From NCBI GenBank assembly GCA_009602725.1, contig WELB01000324.1, positions 63,646-114,155 on the forward strand: 50,510 nt of DNA, written 5' to 3'. Both the position numbers and the translations under genes were made by a program. Source of the stretch: Spirogloea muscicola. Taxonomy: Eukaryota > Streptophyta > Zygnematophyceae > Spirogloeales > Spirogloeaceae. Below are positions 8,772-20,433 of the stretch, piece after piece; the first letter of the stretch is position 1, and each line of letters opens with the position of its first letter. The notes under the pieces were generated by a model. It saw only the letters and a list, made by a program, of their open reading frames with translations, made no database searches and had not been told where the DNA came from.

Positions 8772-11700
8772 TCAGAAAATCTGTGCCAGCAGTGAAGTGC
8801 TGCCATCGCCAAAGGAGCGCAGGCCTGCCGTCCTCACCACCGCTCGGCACAGCGGGCACGTGCGTTCCCTCTCAAACCTGTCAGGTGGCAGACGCAGACA
8901 TCATGAGTACAGTGCGCCAAAAATCCTTCTGCTACTTAAACAGGCAGAAGCTGCACAGAATCACAACACAAGCGACAGTAGAAGGACACGACTCTCACCA
9001 CTCCAGCACACAGTCCTCGCAGAAGACGTGATGGCATCCAAGGGAGATGGGGCTGTGCATCTTCTCCTGGCAGATGGTGCACATGTCCCCCGCCGCCGAC
9101 ACCTGCATCTCCAAGTGCACGGTGATGCGCTTGCTACCTTGAGAGAGCAACAGTCTTAGGGAGGCTCCTGCCGCCTTAGCTCCTTGCAGGGAAGCTCCTG
9201 CGAGCTTTTCTAGATGGGCAAGCTGACTGATCACCTCCTCTGTTGACGCGTACGAGCCATACTGCGTCTCTCTACAGGAGACGGCTTGCAGGGAGGACAC
9301 AAACGCGAGCACCTGCCACAGAACTTAATTCTTGTCAGCAAGCAGCTCAAGTATCAGCAGGTGTGTCTGCAATACAGATCCTGAGAACTAACTTCTCCGC
9401 GCCACAGAAAGGATGGTAGAGACCCAGAACATGTCTCCAGTGTTGGGTGAGAACGTCAAGTGTTAGATTTCAGACCCTATCTCTGAGCAGAAAGCATTTG
9501 TGAGCCAGAGATTGTTTTGCAGCAGTAGTACTGAGTGCTTCCTTCAGAGGTACAAGTGGGCTGCTCACCCTCTCAAACGTTGCAGTCAATTTGAACGTGA
9601 GGTAGAGACCAGTGGTCAAAGAAGAGAAGAGGTGCCCATTGGCCTCATTCAAGAAGAAGCGGTACCAGACGGGAGCCGGCAGTAGGGCTCTGTATAGCAG
9701 GGCTGCGTACTCTACAAGCGACAACCACTGAGCCTGCAAGGAGTGCAAACACATCAGTAATTTAAGCAAGGCATAGTCTAAAAGCCCAAGATAGCTGGAA
9801 AGCTTGAAACAACTTCCAGAAGTCAGATGACATATCACAGTGACCACACAGAAACCTGCTGGCACTGCTGTATGAAGGTGCATTGGCCCACGGACAGATT
9901 GCTGGGCACCTGGCGTCGAAGGGCCTTTCCTCTTTTTCGTCTTGATGAGATAAGAAGAAGGCACTTCAAAGCCATGCTCACGAAGCGCACTTCCGTATCT
10001 GTGACAAGGTGAGGTGATATTTAAGACACTGTCATCCTGATATAAGTGCTGGCAAGGACTCAAAGCCTTGAAGCATCGGCAAATGTGTCTACGAAGAGAT
10101 CAGCATGGGCATGTCACTTGGCTGAGACAGATCAGAGGCCAGGTGACAGGCTGTGGCTTGTCCACCCACTCAACTAACCATGCCCTTACCATTGACAACG
10201 ATGATAAAGAGTGCTTGCCAGAAGCTGGGGATGTGTCGCACAGGGAGGAGCAGCAGCGGCCTCCACAGTGTCAGGCTCTTCTCGCTGGCGAACCACCAGT
10301 ACATGAAGACGACTTGGAGGACGAGGCCAATGGACACCATAATCAAGATAAAACAGCGCATTTCATTCTGCGGGATACAAATGCCACCTCCATCATCAGG
10401 CAGCTGACAACCTTAAACTTTTGGGGTGAGCAGCTAGGCACGTTGCTAGACTTGAAGAAGCTCTGTCAAGGAACCGTGTAGTAGGACCACGAGAGGCAGG
10501 CTCACCTTGAAGGCTGCTTGCCTCCTGATCGTGCCGTCCAGCTTGACGAGGACCACAGTGAGCAGCCCAACAATGAGCAGCCCTGTGCGGCAGCAACACC
10601 AAACGCTTGTCAAGACTAAATGCAAGGAGAGCTTGAACGAGCACTGACACGTATCTGGCAATCCCTGGAAGGGCATACCGGCAACCCCTGAGTCTGCGCA
10701 ACAGCCAGTTGCTAACGGAGTCTTGTAATGCTCTGACCATTATTAAGTACAGTGACTGCACCAACTGGACGTCAAACCAGCGAGACAGAAGTGGAGTGTG
10801 TTTTGAGTTCAGAGGGCCTGAGTGGCCAAGTACGAGAGCAAGGCACATTGACAGATGCACATAACCTGCAGCTGAGCTGACCCGCTAGGTAACCACGAGT
10901 CAGCCCATAGAGGTCGCTAACCGATGCCCAAACGGCAATTGATCAAAAGATAGGTAGGGCGTGGGGGAGGAATTGAACCCTGGGCGTTCTCCCAGATGAA
11001 GACCATGAGGAGGAGGAGCGCGAAGGGCAGCGCCTGCTCCAGCCACCGCGCGGCCTGCTGGAGGTCGTAGCGCTGCGCCGGCGACGCCTCCCTGCCGGCC
11101 ATGGAGCTCGGCTCCTCCGCCGGGCCGCCCAGCTCCGCGGAGGAGCCCTGGGGCGGCCCGGCGGCCAGCCAGTCCGGAGGGCCGTCGCCGCCGCCGTCNN
11201 NNNNNNNNNNNNNNNNNNNNNNNNNNNNNNNNNNNNNNNNNNNNNNNNNNNNNNNNNNNNNNNNNNNNNNNNNNNNNNNNNNNNNNNNNNNNNNNNNNNN
11301 NNNNNNNNNNNNNNNNNNNNNNNNNNNNNNNNNNNNNNNNNNNNNNNNNNNNNNNNNNNNNNNNNNNNNNNNNNNNNNNNNNNNNNNNNNNNNNNNNNNN
11401 NNNNNNNNNNNNNNNNNNNNNNNNNNNNNNNNNNNNNNNNNNNNNNNNNNNNNNNNNNNNNNNNNNNNNNNNNNNNNNNNNNNNNNNNNNNNNNNNNNNN
11501 NNNNNNNNNNNNNNNNNNNNNNNNNNNNNNNNNNNNNNNNNNNNNNNNNNNNNNNNNNNNNNNNNNNNNNNNNNNNNNNNNNNNNNNNNNNNNNNNNNNN
11601 NNNNNNNNNNNNNNNNNNNNNNNNNNNNNNNNNNNNNNNNNNNNNNNNNNNNNNNNNNNNNNNNNNNNNNNNNGGCGGCGGCGGTAACGGTGGCGGCGGC

Positions 11701-11820
11701 GGTAATTGCGGCGCAGGCGGCGGCGGCGGCGGCGATCGCGGCGGCGGCGGCGGCAGCAGCGGACGCGGGGCTGCGGGTTCCGTGGATGGTCAGATCTGGC
11801 GGATTTGGTGGCCAGCCCAT
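8772..11820 (-). CDS. RNFT-like RING-finger transmembrane E3 ubiquitin ligase (5' end in gap)
   Basis: A multi-pass membrane protein with a C-terminal RING domain, the RNFT1/2 family, which in other organisms acts in ER-linked ubiquitination. Exons on the minus strand: 10979 to at least 11198, 10506-10582, 10190-10367, 9910-9998, 9569-9733, 8999-9312, 8772-8877; all phases agree. Hydrophobic segments include [24 protein letters not shown] and [20 protein letters not shown]. Family blocks are [28 protein letters not shown] and [13 protein letters not shown]. The C3HC4 RING reads [17 protein letters not shown] and, after an intron, CPLC, then the closing SFGDGSTS block. The N-terminus is low-complexity; a poly-Ala leader starting at ATG 11820 probably belongs to it, but the 475-N gap prevents a frame check. 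Intron 1 carries a retroelement fragment. Confidence 0.92.
10795..10960 (-). mobile_element. LINE fragment inside intron 1 of the RNFT-like gene
   Basis: On the minus strand this reads [13 protein letters not shown], with the stop replaced by CTA, then a tail B-like sequence (CTCGTACTTGGCCACTCAGG). It lies in the same orientation as the host gene and its upstream edge is within about 20 bases of the exon 1 donor site. Confidence 0.7.
11199..11673. other. Assembly gap of 475 N
   Basis: Unknown sequence inside the GC-rich first exon region of the RNFT-like gene. Flanks are GCC/GGC triplet repeats, which probably caused the gap. The N count need not reflect the true length. Confidence 0.99.
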
Positions 11821-12200
11821 CGCGGCGGCCGGCCCGGCCACCGGGCGTGCTTTGCATCCGTCGTATGATGGTTCAAGAGCTGAGAGGGAACAATCAGAGC
11901 TCATAAGTGATGCTCGTTCCGTTGCTCCCGTCGTTCACGTCTGGCAGCACCTCCGCTTCTTGTCTTCCCCCGCTCTGAGCCACCAGTCAATCTGGCCGCG
12001 CTTTCTCCGAGTCCTCCACTGGACGTTTCCTTGCCTCCGGAGGACCAGCAGACAGCCCTCGTCTCGGCGGGTCAGACGTCATTGCCCTCGTAGCGGCACA
12101 CCGAGTCCGACTCACACAGGATCAGTCACACCGTCACGCAGACAGCTGAGGCTCCGGCCTCACCCAGTTCCGACCTCACACACACATCAAAAAACAGAGC
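11821..12200. other. Upstream flank of RNFT-like gene
   Basis: Short frames only. A fragment near 11,975-12,000 (CCACCAGTCAATCTGGCCGC) matches the sequence that follows the hairpin in tail A copies at 28,040, 29,980 and 40,500, so old retroelement material reaches here. Confidence 0.5.
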
Positions 12201-12600
12201 TTCCAGATTGACAGCAGTGGCTGTGAGGCCAGCCCAAAGGAATGGACAAGGTCTGAAAGGACCGTATGGCGCCAAAAGCAAGATACTAATTTCTAAGACG
12301 TCAGCAAGTAGGCTTTCAGTAACCTCTAGTCAATAAGTGCAAGTCCGAATACCTAGAGGGCGAAAAGACGTCGCCCACACACTGTTGCACAGAGCTGAGC
12401 GAAGAAAGACTCTTCCAGTCTTCCTTCAGCAAGCAGCTTCTCCAGAGGGAGCGAGCCTCTCTCGCCTTGTCTGGCTCGCCAGCCCCACAACATAACAAAG
12501 ATTCCCGCAGCGTAAAGACCACAGAAGCAGGCCTGCTCAGTACCCCCAAGTCAGTCCTAGTCAGTCCTTCTCGACTTAGGGTCCACACTTTGTGTAAGTG
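12200..12600 (-). mobile_element. LINE tail and C-terminal remnant
   Basis: A hairpin-class sequence (GGCTGTGAGGCCAGCCC at about 12,219-12,236, followed by AAAGGAATGGACAAGG) is followed on the minus strand by the end of the shared protein, SRYSDLHLLTRGY with its stop, at about 12,316-12,375. The upstream coding part has no match to other copies. Confidence 0.65.
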
Positions 12601-13983
12601 CTTGCTTTCATTTCAGTAGGCCGTTTTGGCCCTCTCAGTAATTGCTGTTCTGATTATATCTCTGACCTAAGAGGCCTTGGAAAGTGGAAGATAGGCGCCT
12701 GCTGATGTAACAGTGCGGCTGTTTGGTGCCAGCCTAGTGCATACAATGGAGTGGCAAAGCGGAGGGAAGCAACTGCCTAGTCGAGATACCCAGCCAGATC
12801 TTTACCTGCGTGATCTGAGATAGACATAAGGCCAGAAGACTTGCAGCTGCTCAGTAGCCCCTGGCATGGGAAAATGCAGAGGATGCAAAGCAGAACAATT
12901 TTGGCGAGTGGCCAAACCAGCCCTATCCTAAAGATTAGACCTGAGATGTTCCGATTGAGAAGCTTGTCAATGCCCGACATGGAATGAGCAATCAGATTTC
13001 CAATGTGCCAGCCAATTCATCTGCAAACATTACTCATTGGGGATGACGAATGTGCTCAGCGACCGCTTCATGACAAATCGATTGCATCAATGGAGGTAAC
13101 TGACAACGGAGACTTGTGATGATGTCAAAAGAAGCAATTAACAAGCTTTCCCCAGGTCCTAAGTTGCGCTTGGCGTCATGTAGTGACATGGTGCCAGCAA
13201 TTGTGGCCACCATCAAGCCGCAGGCTCAGTTTTTGGGCCTCAAAGGAATGGCTGCTGTGCATGGCGGCCAGTCTCCTCTCTGCCTTACGCAACAGAGCAT
13301 CTCGGACCGCAAACAGGTTCTGCAGAAAGGCTCCTCAAAGGGACTGGCACATCTGGCAACAGAACTCCTGATTGACTCATGCCAGTCTGAGCAGGTCCAT
13401 GCAGCCAACAGCCACCATAAATCAGCTTCTATCCATCATGCTTTAACAGGGCATCTGCATGGATAGAGTGTGTACTGAACATGACACACTCTTTTAAGAG
13501 GTCCTGCAATTGCAGCGAGCTCTTTTACCATTAGGCAATTTTGTTCTCGTATTGTGGTCTTCAGAGTGTAGTACGCCAACAACTGGGCTTTGCAATCAAC
13601 GTACTAGTACAGGCTTCTGCAGACAAAACAAGTCCCGTGATTACTTCTCCCAAACATGTGTTAAGAGATGTCCTCATAACAGTCTGGATGCACCTTATTC
13701 ATGCTACACCACTGATCAGTGTTGCAAAACGTCAAAGTTCAAATCATGTAAGGGCAGCACCTGAGAGCAGCATCTAGCTCCTCATCGTCCCTACAATTGT
13801 ACCCCAAACAGTATGCTCGAGCTGCAAAGTAGACAAGATTGCGACGTCAATATGTGTGGTGCATGTGATCCCAAAACGTTAGTGTATGCGACACACTACA
13901 CACTTAGCTGACATGGCTTATACTGAGAGACACACATTTATGGCTCAAGCTGTGGAGGAATGAAGCTACTGAACAGCACCTGT
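12601..13983. other. Gene-free stretch upstream of SKIP31 3' end
   Basis: Several open frames of 60-116 codons occur (for example 13,116-13,466 on the plus strand), but none shows a domain, splice structure or codon pattern like the real genes. I recognise nothing here. Confidence 0.5.
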
Positions 13984-16411
13984 CTACGAGATTGGCAATG
14001 CTGAGCAAGGGTTTGTTCTCATACCAAGGCGTGCTGTGCCTAGAAAAGGCTCCACTTCTTCTGGTGCACCTGCTACTTCTGCTTGCCTTCGGTCCTGCAC
14101 AAACATTGGATGCGGTGGCTAATATTAAGGGGCGCCTGTGAAAGCCAGCCAAGCTCCAGCCAAGTGTTTACAAAGTGAATTTGGAGTGAAGCCACACTAT
14201 GCGGAGCCGCAGGCTGGGCAACAGGGCCCTCGCAAGATGATGCAACATGCGAGTTAACTTATAGCTGGATAGAAGCAGTAGTGACAGGGTAAGGACTGAC
14301 TGGTCCTTCGTCAATCTCTTCCTGCGGTGTTATCCATCGGTCAAAACACCGGCCAGACACAGCGCAGACGAGTAGCTCATTGTCTGGGTCCAAAACTATC
14401 TCCCGACAAGTATCATCGCAGACTGTCGGCAAAGTCAGAATTCATCTGTCAGTCATGTGAAGGCAATTGCTCCCTCTCAGCCTCTACAAAGAACCCTTCT
14501 GCCTGGAGCATGATCGCACTTGTCTCTAGGATGCCTGTCATGCCATGACCAGGATATGGGCATCTGCGCCTATCACTGACTGGTGTGCTTGCTACTATTG
14601 CTGCAGCAGTTTTAGGTTGCCCATAAGTCGTATGCAACTTCATCATCTTCGCCCCTAAACCCTGAACCCAAAAATCTAAACCCTCAACCAGACATATGGT
14701 GCACACTCGCCAAGTCTCAAGAAATTGGAAAAGCTATTCTGAAGCTTACCATGAGCCTGCCCAGTCACTTCACACAGAAAAACGTCTCCAATTTGATGGT
14801 AGGTGCACAAACGACCATTGCAGGAGTGACTACTAGCATCCAAGTGTTCAAGATGTGACGTACGTCGCCACTCAGAAATCTGCTTTGCAACTGCAGATTC
14901 CACGACTACAAGGTCATCATGTACCTGCAAGCAGATGAGAAGAACAGAGATGTAATATAATCTGCACACCAAAGGACTGTAGGCAAAAAGCAAGCTCACA
15001 GTGTCCCCGTCTCCCTGTTATCACTGATTGAAATGCATTACATCACAACAAGAGCATGTCACAAAAGCTTCCAATCACATCATCACTGGTACTGCCATAT
15101 CATTACTGAGACTGCCATAAGGAAGGCAGGCAACAATGCAGCCTCGTTAAGAGGCATCAGGTTCCTCTCAGACACACAAATTGTGAATACAACATTGCAG
15201 CCCTTGCTTTGAGGATGCTGTCAGACCTGCTGGTGTAAGGGAGCGATGCTTCGCTTTGCAGCTTGAATCTGTACATAGTAGCTGTGGAATTCCAGTGGAG
15301 CATCGCGCACAAATTCATTCATGTCCACTCGATCTCTCTGCAGTAGACAAGGCCCATGACTGTGTGGCCCTGCTTATCTGCACTCTGTGTATCAAAGGAA
15401 TACTGGACAGCCTCATGCAATGATGCTCTCATCCAATGATGAGCTTGCTTGCCCAGTTTGACAGGAGACAACTGATTACTTTCTGTGTAGGAACAGGCAC
15501 CTCATAATACAGCTGCTTCCAGTTCATCATGCGCAGCCGTCCTTTACGGTCTCCAGCAGGAGGCCCCCATCTCAAGCAGTAGCTGTAAAGACAAACGGAG
15601 TAACAAAGGGCCCATTTGAAGTTGCAGTGTAACTGTGTAATCTGTATTGTAGGACGGCAAGGAAAAATATCATCCTCCAGCATGATTGTGACGTTGACCT
15701 ACCCCCGGCGCCACAGGCTGTTGTCGGAGCTTGCCACACGCAAAGCATGGCAGACTGCTGCACAGCTGGCGAGGTCCTGTGCCAGGACGCTCATATAGTG
15801 GTGAGGACAGCACTTCATCGCATTCAGCTGAGATATCAATCTGCTTAGTGACAGAGACAGAGGCAGAGGTGACAATGTCTCAATGCATAAGGACGCCCGC
15901 AACAGACCCTACGACAGGAACTACCTATATTCAAGCGAGTGCATAGAGTTTCAAGGTATACTGACTATATTCTCCTCACCAGAGTCACCACTACAGAGGT
16001 TTGTACAGAAATAACTCTAACATTTGTATTTATCTATACATTTCAAAAATTTACATACAGTTATACATTTGAGATATATTAGAGTTATATATACAATGTC
16101 GTATACGCAGTGTATACACAGTGTTGGACCCCCAGCCACAACGCCCTATATGTATCACTTAGAGAAACCTCCTCCACAAGAGCTTGGCGAGGCATTACTG
16201 AGGGAGTCGGCAGGCTGCAAGTCAAAAGACGACTCACCTCCGGTGAGAGGTACTTGAGGATGTGCGGGAACAGCTCCGGCGGCAGGCGGCCCCACGTGTC
16301 GCTGGTGAGCAGCGGCAGCGGCAGCTCTGACGCCTCGCCAGCCGCGTCGCTGGAGAGGCCCCTCCGGACACGCAGGCTCCGCACGAGGGCCTCGACGCCG
16401 TAGCCCACCAC
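13984..16411 (-). CDS. SKIP31: SKIP31-like F-box protein
   Basis: F-box proteins are the substrate adaptors of SCF ubiquitin ligases. Minus-strand exons: 16238-16411 (F-box first half, RLPPELFPHILKYLSPE), 15703-15776 (second half, DLASCAAVCHALRVASSDNS), 15501-15582 (WGPP, MMNWKQLYYE), 15227-15337 (RDRVDMNEFVRDAPLEF, then YYVQIQAAKRS), 14750-14924 (SCN, then YHQIGDVFLCEVTGQAH) and 14259-14422 (VCDDTCREIVLDP, ELLVCAVSGRCFDRW). The Cys/His-rich end typical of SKIP31 is intact. The last exon either stops at 14259 or splices to a piece ending at 13984 that reads EEVEPFLGTARLG, which resembles the family's C-terminus. No ATG is in frame at the 5' end, since the frame begins with GTG codons at 16411, so an upstream exon or frameshift is missing. 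It is head to head with the zinc-finger gene. Confidence 0.88.
14655..14690. repeat. Degenerate telomere-like run in SKIP31 intron
   Basis: CCCCTAAACCCTGAACCC followed by AAAAATCTAAACCCTCAACC resembles mutated CCCTAAA units, the plant-type telomeric repeat. It lies in the intron between SKIP31 exons 14750-14924 and 14259-14422. It is too short and degenerate to be more than a curiosity. Confidence 0.4.
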
Positions 16412-16529
16412 ACCGGCTTCGGCACGCTTCCTCTGCCATCGCCGAATGCTTCACGTCAACACTAAGACCCTTGTGTTGGCCTCGGCTCGCCGCTTGCGGT
16501 GCAGACAGAGAGCTCGCGCATGTTGGAGC

Positions 16530-16572
16530 TATGGAAAGGCCAGAGTGGCCAAGTGCAAGAGCAAGCACGAGA
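16530..16572 (-). mobile_element. Short tail B remnant in divergent promoter
   Basis: On the minus strand it reads CTTGCTCTTGCACTTGGCCA, then CTCTGGCC, close to tail B. It lies between the 5' ends of the SKIP31-like and zinc-finger genes. Confidence 0.5.
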
Positions 16573-16589
16573 CAGAGAGCACATCGGCC

Positions 16590-17288
16590 ATGGCAATGGA
16601 TGTACGTCAGCCCGTTCCGAAGAGGAAGGCGGAGACGCTACGACGGCGGAGCTACGACGGGCATGGCGGGCATGGCGCAGCCGAGGCGGAGCTGACCTTC
16701 CTCGCGGCGGCGGCCGCGCTGCTGCTGCACGGCGGCTCGACGTCCATCGGCTCCTGGCCGGCGCCGCCGGCGGCCACGGACGCCTCGCCCTCCACCTCCC
16801 GCAGGAGACCGGCCTCCAGCGCCTCCGCCAGCAGGCCGTCCTCGGCGGCCGCTCCGGCGGCCGNTGCGGCGCCCAAGGGCTCGCAGCTTGAGGCGCGCGC
16901 CGCCGCCCTCAAGACCGCCTGCCCCATCTGCAAGGTGCGCCGCCGCCGCCGCCGCCGCCGCAGCCGGCTGGCGCTGCCTTCATGGCCATCTCTCGGCGCG
17001 TCGAGCAGCGGCTCCCCCAGCTCGCCGTTGTGGTCGATGGCCGCCTTATCCTTAGCGCAGCTGCTGGCTGCTGCATGGCGTCTATGTCCATGATCTGCCG
17101 TCACGGCGCGCCGCCTTCTCACGCCTCCGCTCTCGCGCGCCGTTGCCGTCGTCGTCGCCGTCGCCGTCGTCTGCGGCGCGCAGTCGCTCCTGGCGAACCA
17201 CAACCAGCTGGTCGACCACTACAGCTCCAAGCACCCCAAGGAGCCGCCGCCGCCTGCGCTGCCGCCGCCGCCGCCCTCCAGCAAGTGA
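16590..17288 (+). CDS. Small C2H2 zinc-finger protein (4F5/ZNF706-like)
   Basis: Exon 1 ends at 16934 and exon 2 is 17184-17288, joined in phase 0 across a GT-AG intron of 249 bp. The conserved part reads GSQLEARAAALKTACPICK, then SLLANHNQLVDHY and SSKHPKE. This makes one C2H2 finger, Cys-x2-Cys-x12-His-x4-His, preceded by the GSQLEA block found in small plant zinc-finger proteins of the 4F5/ZNF706 type. A proline-rich tail and stop follow. The proposed ATG at 16590 opens a long GC-rich frame that contains an N at 16864, so the true N-terminus and its frame are uncertain; the usual basic N-terminal block is not visible. Function in the family is poorly known. Confidence 0.65.
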
Positions 17289-18459
17289 CGGCTCGGGGAG
17301 AGGTCTCGCCTTCCTGCTGCTGCTTCTGCGGCCGCCGAGGTCGTCGCAAATTGGTCATGGCTGCCTCTGCCTAAGAGGCTGCCCTTTGTCCGGCATGCAT
17401 TCCACAGCTTCCATGGCCCTCCGACGAGGCCTGGGCGCTGTGCTTCTGATGGAAGCTTGGGCATCAGCTCGCCAGTTGACGTCGTTGGTGGGCTCTACTG
17501 AGTTGCTGCGGGAAGCTGCGGGTGTACCCACTCTTCCGCTGCAGCGGTGTGCTCGTCGCTCGTTGCTCATGGCTATGAGAGTGCCTCTGCTGCGCCCTCT
17601 GTGAAGACTAAGCAACTGAAGCAACCAGCGCAGACTCGGCTCAGTCTTCCCTCCTACCAATAAAGGCAAGGCATGCAAGAAAGTGTAGGGGTTTCAGGAG
17701 ATTTAAGAATTCTAATGATGTCATAGAGTAATTCGGTCGCTCTCAGCGAAGCACCAAAGTAAGGGTGCAGCAGATTACCATCACTCATTGGTCAGTGTAG
17801 TGCTCTAGCTCCCTGAGTTGAACACCTCACATGTGACCATTAACGTCTGCAGTGGCCTGCAGGTTTTCCCAGGTGTGACCAGGTCAAAATCATCTCGGCT
17901 TGTTGCCGATTGATGCACAGTGTCATGTACCTGCTATCTGATACACTGCCTGCTCTGCGCATGCCCTAGGTGCTCCACCTTGTCATGTGTCCCTTCAGCT
18001 AGAATCGTTGTTGAGATTGATTAGCAGGCTGTAAAACCCACTGTGAGTGAAGCATCATAGTTCATCTTATCGGCCCCCATCAAGCGAGCTAGCCCCCGCA
18101 AGGATAGGGCAGGCAAGGTGTGTCTGTGTTACAGAGACCTTGAGAATACTGTATTCAATGAATGTGTGAACAACAGTCTCGCATCACTGACACACCCCTA
18201 CCCAAGGAGTGAGGACGTTGTCAGGTGCAACTGCTGCATGATGGGTCATGCAACTATAAGAAAGGCATCGTCCACCTGCTTAGAGTCCTAGGCAATGTCA
18301 TTGCTGCTAGACATCTAGTTCTGCTCGCTCTCCTCAGTTTAATAGAGAAGGCGGGGAAAATATCCACCTCTGCCAAGTCACATACAAAAGTGTCAGGACG
18401 AACTTGCCTAAGTCAAACATCTAACTAATTTCATGACCCTTCCTAAATAGGGCAGATTG
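17289..18459. other. Convergent intergenic region
   Basis: Lies between the 3' ends of the zinc-finger gene (+) and the first BAH-PHD gene (-). Nothing coding or repetitive recognised. Confidence 0.5.
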
Positions 18460-20085
18460 TCATGGGCTGTTTGTACTTGCATCAAGAGCTTTGCTCTTCG
18501 GACTTGAATCTAGAGGGGCCGCCGCCTTCGAGGTTAGTTGCTGGCAGTCAGGGCACACGAAGGGCACATCATCGTCGGCCTCAATGTCCTTTTTGAGCTG
18601 CAAGCACCGGGGATGGTACCTGCGGACAGAAGCACGAGCAGCTACTGTAGCTGACATTTGTTCGCCACCTCCTTTAGCAGCCCATCTAGCAGTCTGCCAG
18701 ATCAACCTGAGTGTGAACCCTGTTCTGGTAGTTGCAATAGCTTGACGTGGCAGCATGAAAGTCTTGCAAAAGAAAGAGCTCTACTGCCAACAAGGCAACC
18801 TCTACTGCAGTCCTGGTGCAAAGCAGGTCATACCATTCGTTGCAGACGCTGCAATGGTACATGGCATCGTCTGGATTGTATGGCATTGCACACTTGCAGA
18901 AGCTGCACAAGAAAACACAGGACCAGAGTGCTCACAGGTCTTCATAATTGTGCATGAATTTTCTTCAACTTCTCTCATGTCTGCAGCTTATAATACTCTG
19001 GCCTTTTCTAAAGCAAGTGTTTGATGCCAACCAAGTTGCCAGGAAGAAAAGGGGCAAGCGTCCTAGTGCTGCAGGTCGCCGGAGCTCACACAGGGATGCG
19101 ATCCGGGATGAAGGCGCCTGTCTGGGCCCGGTACTCAAGCCGGCAGTAAAAGTCCTCAGGCTTCACTGCCTCCAGCCGCACATAGTCGGCAAACGAGTGC
19201 ACATTGCATGTGCTCTCCTCAGCATCTGTGCAAGTGCATGTAGCAGACGATTTGCCGCCTTAACAGTAGTATCCAGCAGATATGAGGATACTATCCGTAA
19301 CAAGTGTCCGGCAACTGCAGCTAATAGGTAACGCTGGAAGTCTCCTACTTCTGTTCATGCCTGCTGCAAGCTGCGACGCCCTGCGTAGCCAATGGTGAAG
19401 GTCCCACAGGCTTGCGGACTATGTGTGACTGTGGATTATGGCATAGATGCCATTTGGTACAATCCAATTCAGGTCTGAGAGTCAGGGTTCAAGGTGGCTC
19501 AAGGGTCGCGGCTCCGAGGGCCAGCAGCTGCGGAGCTAGCTGGTCGTCAGACCTTAGGTTCAGGGCTTCAGGGTCACAAGAGTCAATAAGCTTAGAAGTG
19601 CAAGAGGCGTCAAGTGTCTTCTTCTAGGTTCGAACAGCTGCCCTGCAGATCGTGGTCGCGGCGGTCTTACCCGGGTGCGCGCGGTCGAAGTGGTCGCTGA
19701 GGAAGAGCTCCTTGGCGCCGTGGAAGGAGCGGCGGCCGCACTGCGCCTCCTCGGGGCGGTAGTACCACCGGCAGTAGAGGCGCACGCTGCCGCCGCCGCC
19801 GCCGCCGCCGACGCCGTCGCTCGGCGGGCCCTCGATGCGCTCCACCTGGGCGACGTAGGACAGCGCGCCCTTCTTGTCGGGCCGCAGCAGCACCGAGTCG
19901 CCAGCTGCGCAGGACGCCGCCAGTCCTCTGAGCTCCGGCGAGCCGCCGGCAAGCGCCACGCCGAGAAGGCGGCGGCGGCGGCGGCGGCGGCAGCGGCGCA
20001 GGNGCCTGCGCTTTCTCGGCCCCCTTCGGCCCCTCCCGGCTTTCGGCCTCGCTCGATTCCCGTTCGGAAACTGCCCCACAGCCAT
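18460..20085 (-). CDS. BAH-PHD chromatin reader, EBS/SHL-like, diverged copy
   Basis: Plant EBS and SHL pair a BAH domain (binds H3K27me3) with a PHD finger (binds H3K4me2/3) to repress genes such as floral integrators. Minus-strand exons: 19671 to about 20085, 19090-19225, 18834-18902 and 18460-18619; phases agree. The BAH domain reads [20 protein letters not shown], then [20 protein letters not shown] and [10 protein letters not shown], with a poly-Gly insertion between the first two blocks. It is split by an intron (19226-19670) absent from the paralogue. The PHD reads [24 protein letters not shown] and FVCPDC, with all zinc ligands present. The N-terminus is low-complexity and has an N at 20003, so the start is uncertain. 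A short Ser/Lys tail follows the PHD. Confidence 0.88.
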
Positions 20086-20219
20086 CGCCCCTCTACCTTC
20101 TGGAAGAGTGGAAGAGCTAGCTGATTGGCCCTATATCGATTTAAATAGCTCATTTAATCCGCTCTTTCCATATATTCGTATCCAAATACTTCCCGGTCTT
20201 CCCACGCCGCCGTCAGTGC

Positions 20220-20251
<32 letters not shown>
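20220..20251. repeat. GCC triplet run
   Basis: An almost perfect (GCC)n run of about ten units, just upstream of the diverged BAH-PHD gene. Confidence 0.9.
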
Positions 20252-20253
<2 letters not shown>

Positions 20254-20351
20254 GAGCGGCGCGCCGAGCGGGCGCTGGCCCAGGAGATGGGCCGCGGGAT
20301 GGTTCTGCATGCATGAACTGCCGGCAATTGATACCAATATTGACTAACCGC

Positions 20352-20433
20352 GGCTGTTGATGTTGGAAGGCGGCTGTGTAAAGGCCAGCCAGGTGCATAC
20401 AGAGGGTGTTCATAAGTACATTAGCGGAGCCAC
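20352..20433. repeat. SINE-like hairpin module, copy 1
   Basis: GGCTGTTGATG, then GGCGGCTGTGTAAAGGCCAGCC, then AGGTGCATACAGAGGGTG and TTAGCGGA. The same order of elements occurs at 45,748-45,822, and shorter forms at 23,765, 26,611 and 28,345 (inverted). The core can form a stem between GGCTG and CAGCC-type arms. Confidence 0.65.

Noticed and set aside
10960-10992. A B-box-like GGGTTCAATTCC on the minus strand suggesting a tRNA
   Set aside because: It overlaps the exon 1 donor of the RNFT-like gene, and no A-box, anticodon arm or acceptor stem can be folded around it.
10900-11904. Long open frames through the 475-N block
   Set aside because: They are open only because N codons cannot be stops. 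Only the flanking sequence is evidence.
13116-13466. A 116-codon open frame in the 13 kb region
   Set aside because: No domain, no splice context and composition like neighbouring non-coding sequence.
14655-14690. Interstitial telomere tract
   Set aside because: Only a few degenerate CCCTAAA-like units within an intron, far too short to call telomeric sequence.
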